This document shows, piece after piece, positions 35,020 through 43,818 of a stretch of DNA of 64,000 bases. The notes below the pieces were generated by a model. That model was not told the origin of the DNA. It made no database searches and worked only from the letters and a program-made list of their open reading frames with translations. Source of the stretch: G963665815 sp942492065. Lineage in GTDB: Bacteria; Cloacimonadota; Cloacimonadia; Cloacimonadales; JAIOQZ01. The position numbers and the translations under genes were made by a program. Numbering within the stretch: position 1 is the stretch's first letter; each line of letters begins with the position of its first letter. Location of the stretch: assembly GCA_942492065.1 (NCBI GenBank), contig CALODV010000013.1:186001-250000 (forward strand), in the 5' to 3' direction.

Positions 35020-36003
35020 TTAATCTATTTGTTCGCCCAGATGCTTCAAAATATCATCTTTGATATCTTTGATGTTTCCTTTAATCTCGCAGCCTGATGC
35101 TCTTGTGTGTCCACCGCCACCATATAATGCCGCGATTTTATTCACATTCAGAGTTTCTGTTCTAAGACTAAGCCTATATGTATCTTCAGCAATCTCTCTG
35201 AAATAGACTACAGCAATGACATCTCTTGCACCTTTAACCCATCTGGTAATCTTGGATGTAGCATGTGAGTCAAGGTTCAGTTCCTCTAAATCCTGCATAG
35301 TAGAAACCAGAAACATGATTCTGTTTTTGTTATGCAGCTCAATAGTATTCATTACTTTACCAATGAATTTGAGCTCCATCGGTTTCTTCCCCATGATGAA
35401 ATGTCTTGTTATCTCACCAGGGTTGATATCAAATTTGCACAAATCGCTGCAGATTGAGAATACAGCTGAGTCTGTGTTTGCGTTTAGGAAGTTATCTGTA
35501 TCATTAAGTATTGTTGTGTAAATAGCTTTAGCAATATATGATGAGTTTTCTGATTCGGCGATCTCATCTCTGAACATATTCCATACAATAACTCCGACAC
35601 TTGCAGAGTCTGTATCAATATAAGTATAACTGTTTTCGATAACCGCACGTAATGGGTGGTGATCTATAGCAAATACTATGTCTGCTTTGTCCACGAGGGG
35701 TGAGCATATACCAATGCGCTTTGATTCATGACAGTCAAGTAAGATGAGAAGGGAATAGCTCAGTTCATCATTCATTGGTATTGATTCATTGAAGCCATCA
35801 ATAAAATCATATTGTTCGGTGATCTCTTTTTCAAGGATTATATCAGCGTTTCTGTTGAAGTCTTTCAGTAATTTCTTCAGTGCCAGACAAGCGGCAAATC
35901 CGTCACCATCAGGGTTTATATGAGTTACTATTCCGATTGATTCATTCTCATGAATAGCCGGAATCAGTTTTGATTTGAGATCATTTAAATTATTCAGAAT
36001 CAT
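35020..36003 (-). CDS. nrnA: DHH-family phosphoesterase (NrnA-like nano-RNase / pAp phosphatase)
   Basis: Motifs THINPDGDGFAACLAL, LLDCHESKRIG, AIDHHPL (DHH) and the C-terminal DHHA1 box YGGGGHTRASG identify the NrnA/RecJ-like family that degrades 2-5 nt RNAs and pAp. The ATG at 36003 (starting MILNNLNDLKSKL) is chosen, giving 327 residues. The open frame continues 49 codons further upstream, but that part overlaps rbfA and is Lys-rich and unlike the family. AGAGAAG precedes the chosen ATG. It overlaps the rbfA end by 14 bases. Confidence 0.9.
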   Translation of the reverse strand: MILNNLNDLKSKLIPAIHENESIGIVTHINPDGDGFAACLALKKLLKDFNRNADIILEKEITEQYDFIDGFNESIPMNDELSYSLLILLDCHESKRIGICSPLVDKADIVFAIDHHPLRAVIENSYTYIDTDSASVGVIVWNMFRDEIAESENSSYIAKAIYTTILNDTDNFLNANTDSAVFSICSDLCKFDINPGEITRHFIMGKKPMELKFIGKVMNTIELHNKNRIMFLVSTMQDLEELNLDSHATSKITRWVKGARDVIAVVYFREIAEDTYRLSLRTETLNVNKIAALYGGGGHTRASGCEIKGNIKDIKDDILKHLGEQID

Positions 36004-36367
36004 TATCTTCTCTTTCTTCTCTTTCTTTTTTAATCCTGTCGAGGAGTTCTTCAACTTTTCGAGCTCTGGCACCGGTCTGATCATATACAAAAGTGAGATC
36101 AGGAATAGTTCGCATAATATGTGCATTCCCAATGGCTTTTTTGAAGACACCGGAAGCAGAGGTTAATAATCTGCTCACTCTTGCATTCGTTTTATCATCA
36201 TCTTCCATTGTACTGAAACTAACTCTGGCATAATGCAGATCTTTAGACATAACAACATCTGTAATTGTAACCCATGAGAGTCTCTCATCTCTTATTGTTT
36301 CGTTAATTGTAATATTGAAAAGTTTTTTGAGCTCGCTCTGGAGTCTCTGTATTCTGATACTTGGCAT
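35990..36367 (-). CDS. rbfA: Ribosome-binding factor A
   Basis: A KH-like protein (about 125 residues) starting MPSIRIQRLQSELKKLF, with YARVSFSTM and IPDLTFVYDQT, characteristic of RbfA. It assists 16S rRNA 5'-end maturation and 30S assembly. ATG 36367 is chosen because AGAAGG precedes it. The C-terminus is highly charged (KKEREEREDNDSE). It lies between infB and nrnA. Confidence 0.93.
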   Translation of the reverse strand: MPSIRIQRLQSELKKLFNITINETIRDERLSWVTITDVVMSKDLHYARVSFSTMEDDDKTNARVSRLLTSASGVFKKAIGNAHIMRTIPDLTFVYDQTGARARKVEELLDRIKKEREEREDNDSE

Positions 36368-36429
36368 AATAAACCTTCTATACAAGCAATAATTGTAACA
36401 TAGAAAAAGATAGAATCAAAAGCCGTTAA

Positions 36430-36447
36430 ACGGCACAAATGTGCCGT
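36430..36447 (-). other. Hairpin directly after the infB stop codon
   Basis: A perfect 7-bp stem ACGGCAC / GTGCCGT with a 4-base loop, touching the infB stop. It is followed on the minus strand by TTAACGGCTTTTG, not a clean T tract. It may act as a partial terminator or 3'-end stability element between infB and rbfA. Confidence 0.5.
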
Positions 36448-39108
36448 CTAACTAAGAGTTCTCTGAACTTCTTTTGAAACATAAGCTTCTATTATATCGC
36501 CTTCTTTAATATCATTGAAATTCTGAATACCAATACCGCATTCAGTACCTGCTTTAACTTCTTTAACGTCCGCATTATAGTGTTTAAGGGATGAGATATC
36601 ACCTTCATAAACAAGTGCATCATTTCTGAATAACTTAAGGTCTGCTTCGCTTGTAATATAACCTTTAGTGATAGCACAACCTGCGATCACACCAATTTTC
36701 TTGATTTTGAAAATCTGTTTTACCACTGCAGTACCAATATTTTCTGTAACGATATCCGGTGAAAGCATACCTTCGATCGCATGTTTCAGATCCTGAATTG
36801 CATCATAAATAATCTGATATGTTTTGATTTCTATACCGTTTTCTTCAGCAAGCTTTACAGACTGACTGTTTGCTCTCACGTGGAAACCGATAATAAGTGC
36901 ATCCGATGCAGCAGCAAGATTAACATCCGCTTCAATTACTGCCCCAACTGACCTGTGAATGATCTGAATCATTACTTCTTCATTTGAAAGCTTCTGGAAC
37001 GAGTCACATAGAGCTTCCATTGATCCATCAGTATCCGCTTTAACAATAAGCTTGATTTCGGACATTTTATGTTCTTTAATCTTCTGGAACAGGTTATCCA
37101 GACTGGTTTTAGATTTGTATTTTTCTCTTTCACTTCTAATCAGCTTTCTTTCAGAACTGATAGAACGTGCAGTTTTTTCATTTTCCACTTTATTGATTAT
37201 ATCTCCGGCTTTCGGTACAGAGTTCATTCCGTATATAACCGCAACAGAAGATGGTCCTATTTCTTTAATCTGAGAACCACGTTCATTTTCCATTCTTCTG
37301 ACTTTACCGAAAGTAGCACCGCAGACAACACTGTCGCCGCGTTTAAGCTTACCTTCCTGCAAAAGAATAGTCATTATAACACCCATTCTGGAGTCCAATC
37401 TTGATTCTATAACGACACCTTTTCCCGGAACATCTACTTTTGCTGTGAATTCCTCTACTTCAGAGGCAAGTAAGATAGTATCCAAAAGATCATCAATACC
37501 TTCACCTGTTATTGCTGAAGTTTGACACCAGAGTACTTCCCCGCCATATCCTTCAAGGAAAAGCTTCTGCTCTGCAAGGTTGGCAATAGTTCTGTCAACA
37601 TTAGCATCAGGCAGATCTACCTTGTTAATTGCAATGATTAATGTAACTCCTGCTGCTTTAGCATGGTCTATAGCCTCGATTGTCTGAGGCATAACACCGT
37701 CATTCGCAGCAACAACAATAATCGCGATATCTGTAATATTTGCTCCACGAGCTCTCATAGCAGTGAAAGCTTCGTGACCGGGAGTATCTATAAAGGAAAT
37801 CTTCTTTCCGTTATGGTCTACCTGATATGCACCGATATGCTGTGTAATACCTCCGGACTCGCCGGCAATTACATTTGCATTTCTGATATAGTCCAGAATA
37901 GATGTTTTACCGTGGTCAACGTGTCCCATAATAGTCACGATTGGAGGTCTCTCCTCTTCATCAACATCTTCGAATTGATCAATCTGCTGTTCAAGCAATT
38001 CAGTACCGTATTCTTCCTGGAATGAAACTTCAAACTCGAATTCATCACAGATCATCTCAAGAGATTCTTTGTCCAGTCTTTGATTTATTGTAACCATTTG
38101 ACCAAGAGTAAAGAATTTAGCAATTATCTCAGTTGGCTGAATATTCATTATCTTAGCCAGTTCACTTACTGATGTGAAATCACTGATTACAATTTCTTTC
38201 GAAATGTTTTGATCTAAAGATTTTTTATCGTCTTTCTTGTATTTTTTCTTTTTAGAAGATGACTGTTTTAAAGTCTGACGGATATTTTTCGTAATTTCAG
38301 CAGCTTCAAGTTCAGTTGGAATGAATTTTTTCTTCCTCTTCCCTTTACCTGTAGTATGCTTGATTTTTGCCTGCAGGTGTTTACTTTTGTTTCCAAGCTC
38401 TTTTGTATCTACTTTTTTACCTTTGCCAAACTTTCTTGAAGGATCGGCTTCAGGTGGTGTGACTTTTTCAAAGCTGGGTTTTGGAGCAGGTTTTGGAGTG
38501 TAAGGTTTTTTGAATCCGTCTCGGTTTTGTGGACCACCCTGATTCCTCTGATTGCCGGTGCTACGATTAAAAGTACTCTGTCCGGTTCTGGGACCGCGGT
38601 TTTGGGTGTAACTTCTTTTCTGATAGCCGGAATCTGATGACCCTGTGCTCTTCTTTATAGGTTTTTCTACAAAAGTCCTGATTTGTTGACCTTCATTTTT
38701 AGAATAGTCTTTTCTGTTATCAGGTCTTCTATCATTCCTGTCATTCCTATCATTCCTATCATTCCTGTCATTATTGTATTGTCTTTGCGGTTTATTCGAA
38801 TAGTCTTTACGGACATCTTTATCGATAGAGTCCATCTGTTTCTGGAAGGGATCTCTAGGTTTTCTGCTTCTTGGAGATTGTCCTTGCCTGGATTGTTTTT
38901 GCCCGTGATGGAATTGTCTTCTGGAAGACTCCATTTTCTTTATAGCAGCAACCTGATCTGCATACATTCTACGTATTTTGGCTACTACTTCATCTTCAAC
39001 AAAACTCATATGACTTTTGACTTTTACATTTAAGTCCTGCAGATGAGATTTCAATGCTGCTGTAGATATCTTAAGTTCTTTCGCTAATTCATGTACTCTG
39101 AGTGGCAA
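36448..39108 (-). CDS. infB: Translation initiation factor IF-2
   Basis: A GTPase that brings fMet-tRNA to the 30S subunit. The G domain has GHVDHGKTSILD, DTPGHEAFTAMRARG and NKVDLPDA. Domains II, III and the C-terminal fMet-tRNA-binding domain follow. The N-terminal about 380 residues are a long Lys/Arg/Asn/Gln-rich linker after an IF2_N motif (VHELAKELKISTAALKSHL). It includes a DRN tripeptide tandem (bases 38732-38770). The start appears to be TTG with GGAGG four bases upstream. At 886 residues it is within family range. Confidence 0.97.
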   Translation of the reverse strand: MPLRVHELAKELKISTAALKSHLQDLNVKVKSHMSFVEDEVVAKIRRMYADQVAAIKKMESSRRQFHHGQKQSRQGQSPRSRKPRDPFQKQMDSIDKDVRKDYSNKPQRQYNNDRNDRNDRNDRNDRRPDNRKDYSKNEGQQIRTFVEKPIKKSTGSSDSGYQKRSYTQNRGPRTGQSTFNRSTGNQRNQGGPQNRDGFKKPYTPKPAPKPSFEKVTPPEADPSRKFGKGKKVDTKELGNKSKHLQAKIKHTTGKGKRKKKFIPTELEAAEITKNIRQTLKQSSSKKKKYKKDDKKSLDQNISKEIVISDFTSVSELAKIMNIQPTEIIAKFFTLGQMVTINQRLDKESLEMICDEFEFEVSFQEEYGTELLEQQIDQFEDVDEEERPPIVTIMGHVDHGKTSILDYIRNANVIAGESGGITQHIGAYQVDHNGKKISFIDTPGHEAFTAMRARGANITDIAIIVVAANDGVMPQTIEAIDHAKAAGVTLIIAINKVDLPDANVDRTIANLAEQKLFLEGYGGEVLWCQTSAITGEGIDDLLDTILLASEVEEFTAKVDVPGKGVVIESRLDSRMGVIMTILLQEGKLKRGDSVVCGATFGKVRRMENERGSQIKEIGPSSVAVIYGMNSVPKAGDIINKVENEKTARSISSERKLIRSEREKYKSKTSLDNLFQKIKEHKMSEIKLIVKADTDGSMEALCDSFQKLSNEEVMIQIIHRSVGAVIEADVNLAAASDALIIGFHVRANSQSVKLAEENGIEIKTYQIIYDAIQDLKHAIEGMLSPDIVTENIGTAVVKQIFKIKKIGVIAGCAITKGYITSEADLKLFRNDALVYEGDISSLKHYNADVKEVKAGTECGIGIQNFNDIKEGDIIEAYVSKEVQRTLS

Positions 39109-39130
39109 TTTTCCTCCAATTCACTTCCGT

Positions 39131-39445
39131 TCATTCATTCTTAATTTTCTTCAAAATTCCTTTTGCAAAATTATCATCATTAACCGAAACAATACTGACT
39201 TCGTTGTAGTTCAGTACATTTCCCAGACTGGTCTTGCCGGAAGTCAGCCGGTAAACATCTACCTTGCTGCTTTTTAGCATCATATTGACTTTTTTATCAA
39301 TATTGTTTCCACAGTCCGATGCAATGATTATAAGCCTTGCTTTCTTGTAAAGCACAGATTTCGACACAGCTGTTATTCCAATGGATAATCTACCAGCCTT
39401 TAACGCAAACTGCAATAAAGTCTTAATTTTTTGAAGATTTTCCAT
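39131..39445 (-). CDS. ylxQ: YlxQ-like L7Ae/L30e family RNA-binding protein
   Basis: A 104-residue L7Ae/L30e/Gadd45 fold protein with LLQFALKAGRLSIG and ARLIIIASDCGNN, matching the YlxQ proteins encoded between nusA and infB in many bacteria. It probably binds kink-turn RNA in ribosome assembly; the exact target is unknown. It overlaps the end of ylxR by 23 bases and precedes infB by 22 bases. Confidence 0.85.
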   Translation of the reverse strand: MENLQKIKTLLQFALKAGRLSIGITAVSKSVLYKKARLIIIASDCGNNIDKKVNMMLKSSKVDVYRLTSGKTSLGNVLNYNEVSIVSVNDDNFAKGILKKIKNE

Positions 39446-39677
39446 TACGCTTCAATTTCTTTTGAAATTTCTTCAGCCATTTTGACTCGAGTACAGATAA
39501 GCAAGACTCACTCTTGCAAATATATTTACCTTTTTCGGGTAAGTTCCTGTAAAGATCGAATACAATTTCATCCGAAATTACCGAAAATTTCAGCATCCGG
39601 GTAATTGCACTTTTGTTTCTACAGGCTACACAAGTTCTTTCAGCTGTGTGACCTGCGTTTGATGACCTGGAAGGCAT
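39423..39677 (-). CDS. ylxR: YlxR family protein
   Basis: An 84-residue protein with the YlxR (DUF448) signature: RTCVACRNKSAITRML, DLYRNLPEKGKYICKSESC. Four Cys are present (CVAC and two near the end of the domain). YlxR is thought to bind RNA or RNase P in some species. It overlaps the nusA stop (TAATG) and is followed by ylxQ in the standard order. Confidence 0.92.
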   Translation of the reverse strand: MPSRSSNAGHTAERTCVACRNKSAITRMLKFSVISDEIVFDLYRNLPEKGKYICKSESCLSVLESKWLKKFQKKLKRNGKSSKN

Positions 39678-40909
39678 TAGAAATGCTTCGCAGAATCTTT
39701 TATTTTTATTGCAGTTTTTTCACCAACACCTTCGAGAAGACATAACTCTTCAACTGATGCCAGATGAATATCCTGCACAGACGTATATCCGTGTTGTTTC
39801 AAGATTTCTTCAACCTTGGAAGTCATCCCGTCAAGTTCAACAATATGACTTGTTATTCTGCGTTCTTCTGAAATCTTTTCTTCAAACTCTTCATCAGTAT
39901 AAATATCAAGCTTATATTCTGTAAGTTTTGCTGCCAGCTTAACATTCTTACCTTTCTTGCCGATTGCCAGATTCTTATTCTTGTCTGAGACAATAACTCT
40001 CGCGAATTTACCTCTGTTAGCAAGATAAACTCTGTCCACAAGATCAAAACCGATTGCATTTGCAATAAACTGCTCAGGAGATTCATCCCATACTACGATA
40101 TCTATCTGTTCACCGTGCAGTTCTTTACGAATCTGCTCGATTCTGATACCTTTTGGTCCCAGACAACTTCCTGCAGCGTCAATATTAGGATCTTGAGAAT
40201 ATACGCAAACCTTAGTTCTTAAACCCGGTTCACGAACTATTTTCTTTACTTCTATATCTCCTGAAAATACTTCAGGAACTTCACTTTCAAATAATTTTTT
40301 AACAAACTCAGGATGTGTTCTTGAAACAATCACTTTGACGGTATTCTTTGATTTCCTGATATTAACAACATAACATTTTATGATGTCGCCAACTTTATAG
40401 AACTCATCTTCTATCTGTTCTTCTCCGGGTAAAAGAGCATCTGCATAACCAATATCAATAGTATAACCGTTAAAGTCTATTTTTCTGATTTTACCGTTAA
40501 CAATCTGCTTCTTCTGCTTTTCATAATCAAACATGATTCTCTGCTCTTCGAGAGCTTTGATCTTTTCCTGAATAGATTTTCTGGCATTCTTGATAACTTT
40601 CGGTTCGAACTCGTGAATTTGCAGAGCAACGTCAACTTTATCACCAATCTGCGCACCGGGATTAAGTTTTCTTGCTTCTTCCAGTGTAATTTCTCCAAGA
40701 GAACTGTCAAATTCTGCAACTATTTTTTTGAATCGTGCCTTAATGGTATTGGTAGCAAATTCAGCTTCAATTTCCAGTTCATTATCTTCTATCAGTTTTT
40801 TTGATATCGCCTGATACAGACTTGATTTCACAATTTCAATTATCTCGTTTCTATTTAGCTGCTTTAAATTCGCAAGTTCGTTCAGTGAACTCAGTAAATT
40901 CGATGACAT
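39677..40909 (-). CDS. nusA: Transcription termination/antitermination factor NusA
   Basis: An N-terminal RNA polymerase-binding domain, S1 domain (KKQIVNGKIRKIDFNGYTID), and KH1/KH2 (REPGLRTKVCVYSQD, GSCLGPKGIRIEQIRKEL, SDKNKNLAIGKKGKNVKLA) are followed by one helix-hairpin-helix-like repeat (LCLLEGVGEKTAIKI). At 410 residues it has one C-terminal repeat rather than the two acidic repeats of E. coli. AGGAG site. Two bases separate it from rimP. Confidence 0.96.
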   Translation of the reverse strand: MSSNLLSSLNELANLKQLNRNEIIEIVKSSLYQAISKKLIEDNELEIEAEFATNTIKARFKKIVAEFDSSLGEITLEEARKLNPGAQIGDKVDVALQIHEFEPKVIKNARKSIQEKIKALEEQRIMFDYEKQKKQIVNGKIRKIDFNGYTIDIGYADALLPGEEQIEDEFYKVGDIIKCYVVNIRKSKNTVKVIVSRTHPEFVKKLFESEVPEVFSGDIEVKKIVREPGLRTKVCVYSQDPNIDAAGSCLGPKGIRIEQIRKELHGEQIDIVVWDESPEQFIANAIGFDLVDRVYLANRGKFARVIVSDKNKNLAIGKKGKNVKLAAKLTEYKLDIYTDEEFEEKISEERRITSHIVELDGMTSKVEEILKQHGYTSVQDIHLASVEELCLLEGVGEKTAIKIKDSAKHF

Positions 40910-40911
40910 TG

Positions 40912-41400
40912 TTACTCCTTGAGTTTCATATCTTTTTTAATATCAAATACTGTCTTAGCTTTTTTAATGCTGTTCAGGCTTAGCAGTATTTCTTCATCCT
41001 TGCTCATCACCTTAATACTGTCGGGTAAAACTTCAGCAAGAATTCCTTTTACTGTTATTGACTTATTATCTTCATCTTTATATGTAACTTTTACAGATTC
41101 ATTTATAGCGCTTTTATAATGCTTTTTATATTTCAGCGTACGTTCCAGACCCATTGATGAAACTTCAAGAAAGAAGGAACCCGGAATGAAGTCCTCTGCA
41201 TCAAGCACATCAGACATATTCCTGCTCACCGATTCACAATCAGATATTGCTACACCACCGATTCTGGTAATATAAACTATTATTACCTTACCTTTCTGTG
41301 TGTTTTTCAGTTCAATATCATAAACCGATAATCCAAGAGAATCACATATCTCTTCTGCAATATTTTCCAGTCTGTCTAAAATTTTATTTTGAAAACTCAT
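40912..41400 (-). CDS. rimP: Ribosome maturation factor RimP
   Basis: A 162-residue protein with the RimP pattern: LGLSVYDIELKNTQKGKVIIVYI, AISDCESVSRNMSDVLD, FLEVSSMGLERTLKYKKHYK. Needed for late 30S subunit maturation. It is the first gene of the nine-gene operon. The leader (41401-41547) contains two hairpins, one of terminator type, and a possible 22-codon leader peptide. Confidence 0.93.
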   Translation of the reverse strand: MSFQNKILDRLENIAEEICDSLGLSVYDIELKNTQKGKVIIVYITRIGGVAISDCESVSRNMSDVLDAEDFIPGSFFLEVSSMGLERTLKYKKHYKSAINESVKVTYKDEDNKSITVKGILAEVLPDSIKVMSKDEEILLSLNSIKKAKTVFDIKKDMKLKE

Positions 41401-41420
41401 TGTATTTCCTGTAAATTAGA

Positions 41421-41454
41421 ATACCACTGCGGATCAGAAATGAAACAGTGGTAT
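41421..41454 (-). promoter_or_regulatory. Hairpin in the rimP 5' leader
   Basis: Inverted repeat ATACCACTG / CAGTGGTAT with a 16-base loop, about 20 bases before the rimP start. It overlaps the end of the possible leader peptide, so translation of the leader would melt it. Confidence 0.5.
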
Positions 41455-41502
41455 AGTGTAAAAAAAACTGACCCAACAAGAGTCAGTAAAAAATCTTTTC
41501 AT
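41434..41502 (-). CDS. Possible 22-residue leader peptide upstream of rimP
   Basis: An ATG preceded by AGAAG opens a short frame beginning MKRFFTDSCWVSFFYT and ending before rimP. It covers both the terminator-like hairpin (41467-41487) and the next hairpin, the arrangement of a translation-coupled attenuator. It is too short for any homology argument; chance is possible. Confidence 0.25.
   Translation of the reverse strand: MKRFFTDSCWVSFFYTIPLFHF
41459..41487 (-). terminator. Terminator-type hairpin in the rimP leader (possible attenuator)
   Basis: On the minus strand ACTGAC / GTCAGT with a 9-base loop is followed by eight T. No minus-strand gene lies upstream, so it can only stop a leader transcript or an unseen small RNA before rimP. 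Confidence 0.55.
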
Positions 41503-41895
41503 ATTTTCTTCTACTATCATTGCAAAAAAAAACAAGCCTGTTAAGTTGTCAAGGATTTAATGTAAATATGTCTAAGTATATATATCTATGCAATTAAAAG
41601 AATTATAGCTCGAGAATTCTGACAGCCACTCATATTCAAAAAACTTCATATTGACAGTATTTTTGTATAAATTTGCATTACTTCATTATATAGTATATTG
41701 AGTGAAATATTTGCATAAGTGGATTAGTCAGAATATATTTTAGAAATCATCAAAAAGCAGCTCAGAATAAGCTTTCTCCGGAAGTTTTCCTGAGTAATTC
41801 TAAATCTGATTTAGACTATACCCGAACTGTTTGATTTTGCATTGATGCAAAGCTTTCTGAATCAAGAAATATGTTTCCAAAACCGGGAGATTCTT
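41503..41895. other. AT-rich divergent intergenic region, no gene seen
   Basis: Nearly 400 bases between the divergent rimP and coaBC units. TTGACA boxes occur on both strands (about 41547-41552 minus, 41651-41656 plus), but neither has a good -10 at standard spacing. No credible frame or tRNA. Confidence 0.5.
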
Positions 41896-43062
41896 ATGAA
41901 AAAAATAAAAGTTTTGTTGGCTGTCACAGGAGGAATTGCTGTTTATAAATGCGTTGACCTTGCAAGTCAGCTTATGAAGAATAACTTCGAAGTCAAAGTC
42001 GTTATGACCGAAAACGCTGAGAAATTTGTGTCTCCCCTGACATTCAGCTCTATTATCCATAACAATGTCCATATAGATGGATTTGATCATACTGATCCTA
42101 TAAAACACATTGATCTGGCTGACTGGTGTGACATCATGGTTATCGCACCTGCAACTGCTAACTTCCTTGCTAAAGCAGCTCATGGAATGGCTGATGATCT
42201 TCTTACATCTACTCTCCTCGCAGTAACAGCCCCAAAAATTGTCTTCCCGGCAATGAATGTTCATATGTATGAAAATGCAGCAGTTCAAGCCAATATTGAT
42301 ATTCTGAAATCCTATGGCTTTCATATTCTTCCGCCGGAATCAGGAACTCTGGCCTGCGGATATACAGGAAAGGGCAGACTCCCCAAGACAGAAGAAATGC
42401 TCAAATTCATCATTAACAAACTGCATACAAACTGCAATGATTTCTCCGGTTTGAAAGTGCTTGTTACAGCCGGAGCCTGTAGAGAGCATATTGACCCTAT
42501 GAGGTTCCTTACCAATCATTCTTCCGGTAAAATGGGCATTGCATTAGCAAGAGCGTTATACGCTAGAGGAGCTGATGTAAAGCTTGTTCATGCTCATGTA
42601 TCAGGTAATATACCAGAGTATGTCTGTTCTACACATTCGGAAACAGCAGAAGAAATGTTCGATATTATCAAAGATATTGATTATGATATTGCCATTAAAA
42701 GTGCTGCTGTAACAGATTATACATTTGAACGTTATTCAGACAGAAAGATAAAAAAATCCGAAGATATGACACTTGACCTTATAAGAACCAGAGATATTCT
42801 GAAATACCTTGGTGAAAACAAAGGAAACAGATTTCTGGTAGGCTTTGCAGCAGAATCGGATAATATAACTGAAAATGCTCGTAAAAAATTATTAAGTAAA
42901 AATCTTGATATGATTGTTGCAAACAATATCTCGGTATCAGGTTCAGACAAAACCGAAGTTGTAATTGTTAACAAAAATTCCGAACTGAATGCATCCGGTT
43001 CTAAAGATTATGTTGCAAATATAATACTGGATAATATAATTAAGAATTATTCTCAGAAATAA
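41896..43062 (+). CDS. coaBC: Bifunctional phosphopantothenoylcysteine decarboxylase / phosphopantothenate-cysteine ligase
   Basis: An N-terminal flavoprotein CoaC domain (VTGGIAVYKCVDLASQL, APATANFLAKAAHGMADDL, PAMNVHMYENAAVQ, GTLACGYTGKGRLP) is followed by a C-terminal CoaB domain (VTAGACREHIDPMRFLTNHSSGKMG, KSAAVTDY, LVGFAAE, VANNIS). CoaB usually begins GPTREPIDPVR, so the AGACREH variant is slightly unusual. Second and third steps of coenzyme A synthesis from pantothenate. ATG 41896 is chosen for GGGAG upstream; the frame is open 18 codons before it. Confidence 0.95.
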   Translation: MKKIKVLLAVTGGIAVYKCVDLASQLMKNNFEVKVVMTENAEKFVSPLTFSSIIHNNVHIDGFDHTDPIKHIDLADWCDIMVIAPATANFLAKAAHGMADDLLTSTLLAVTAPKIVFPAMNVHMYENAAVQANIDILKSYGFHILPPESGTLACGYTGKGRLPKTEEMLKFIINKLHTNCNDFSGLKVLVTAGACREHIDPMRFLTNHSSGKMGIALARALYARGADVKLVHAHVSGNIPEYVCSTHSETAEEMFDIIKDIDYDIAIKSAAVTDYTFERYSDRKIKKSEDMTLDLIRTRDILKYLGENKGNRFLVGFAAESDNITENARKKLLSKNLDMIVANNISVSGSDKTEVVIVNKNSELNASGSKDYVANIILDNIIKNYSQK

Positions 43063-43086
43063 GAGAAATAACCAACGGAAAGAACA

Positions 43087-43818
43087 ATGAGTAAAACTAT
43101 CCTGATTACAGGCAGTAACGGAAACATAGGATTCGATCTGGCAAAGAGATTCCTGCAGAAAGGTCACAATCTGATTCTTATTTATAATCAATCAGCTTCT
43201 CGGATAGACTCTCTTAAAAGCAATGAGTCTGTGAAGCTTGTTAAAACAGACCTTACAGACCTTGTTCAGACTGCTGAGATTCTCAAGCCTGTACTTAGTG
43301 AGAGAACTCCCGACTGTCTTATCCATACAGCTTCATTACGTTCTGACGATTTCAATTCTCTGGCAGATTCAAGTGTTGAAAGATGGGAGAAAGTTCTTAT
43401 TACAAACTCCCTATGCACATTCAATATACTTAAAATAATGCTGCCGATATTAAGAGAAAATAAACCAGGGAGAGTTGTTTTATTCGGTTCAAATGTCAGC
43501 AGATCAGGGTTAAAAAACGGTTCTTCCTACGCTGCTTCAAAAGCAGTAATCAGCTCGATTGCAAAATCAGTTGCTCAGGAAGAGAAGGACATTCTGATTA
43601 ACGTTGTTTCCCCGGGACCGGTTGAGATAGATGATTCTCATTTCAGCCAGGAATACCGTGAATTCAGAAAAGAGTATTATAAAAAACAGCTTGAGAATAT
43701 ACCGGTGAAGAGACTTGCCAGACCGGAAGATCTTTTCGGTTTATGCAGCTATCTGGTTTCCGAGCAAAACACTTATATTACAGGTGAGGAGTTCTTTCTT
43801 ACAGGAGGAAAACATTAA
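43087..43818 (+). CDS. Short-chain dehydrogenase/reductase
   Basis: A 243-residue Rossmann enzyme with TGSNGNIGFDLAKRFL (cofactor loop), the catalytic YAASK and SPGPVEID after the active site, and TGEEFFLTGGKH at the C-terminus, as in FabG-like SDRs. The catalytic Ser position reads GSNVSRSG. The substrate is unknown. It lies 24 bases after coaBC and its last base overlaps the next start. Confidence 0.87.
   Translation: MSKTILITGSNGNIGFDLAKRFLQKGHNLILIYNQSASRIDSLKSNESVKLVKTDLTDLVQTAEILKPVLSERTPDCLIHTASLRSDDFNSLADSSVERWEKVLITNSLCTFNILKIMLPILRENKPGRVVLFGSNVSRSGLKNGSSYAASKAVISSIAKSVAQEEKDILINVVSPGPVEIDDSHFSQEYREFRKEYYKKQLENIPVKRLARPEDLFGLCSYLVSEQNTYITGEEFFLTGGKH

Noticed and set aside
36004..36150. 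N-terminal extension of the DHH phosphoesterase
   Set aside because: The extra 49 codons overlap rbfA and are unlike the family. The internal ATG with AGAGAAG fits the known N-terminus.
38732..38770. Tandem 9-base repeat resembling a short CRISPR or VNTR
   Set aside because: It lies inside infB, is in frame and encodes a DRN tripeptide run in the flexible N-terminal linker of IF-2. No spacers.
41547..41552. TTGACA on the minus strand as a certain rimP promoter
   Set aside because: The bases at the -10 position are a T run; no acceptable box at 16-18 bases. Kept only as part of the leader hypothesis.
41800..42324. 174-codon minus-strand frame at the start of coaBC
   Set aside because: Shadow of the coaBC coding strand; the conserved CoaC motifs on the plus strand explain the open frame.
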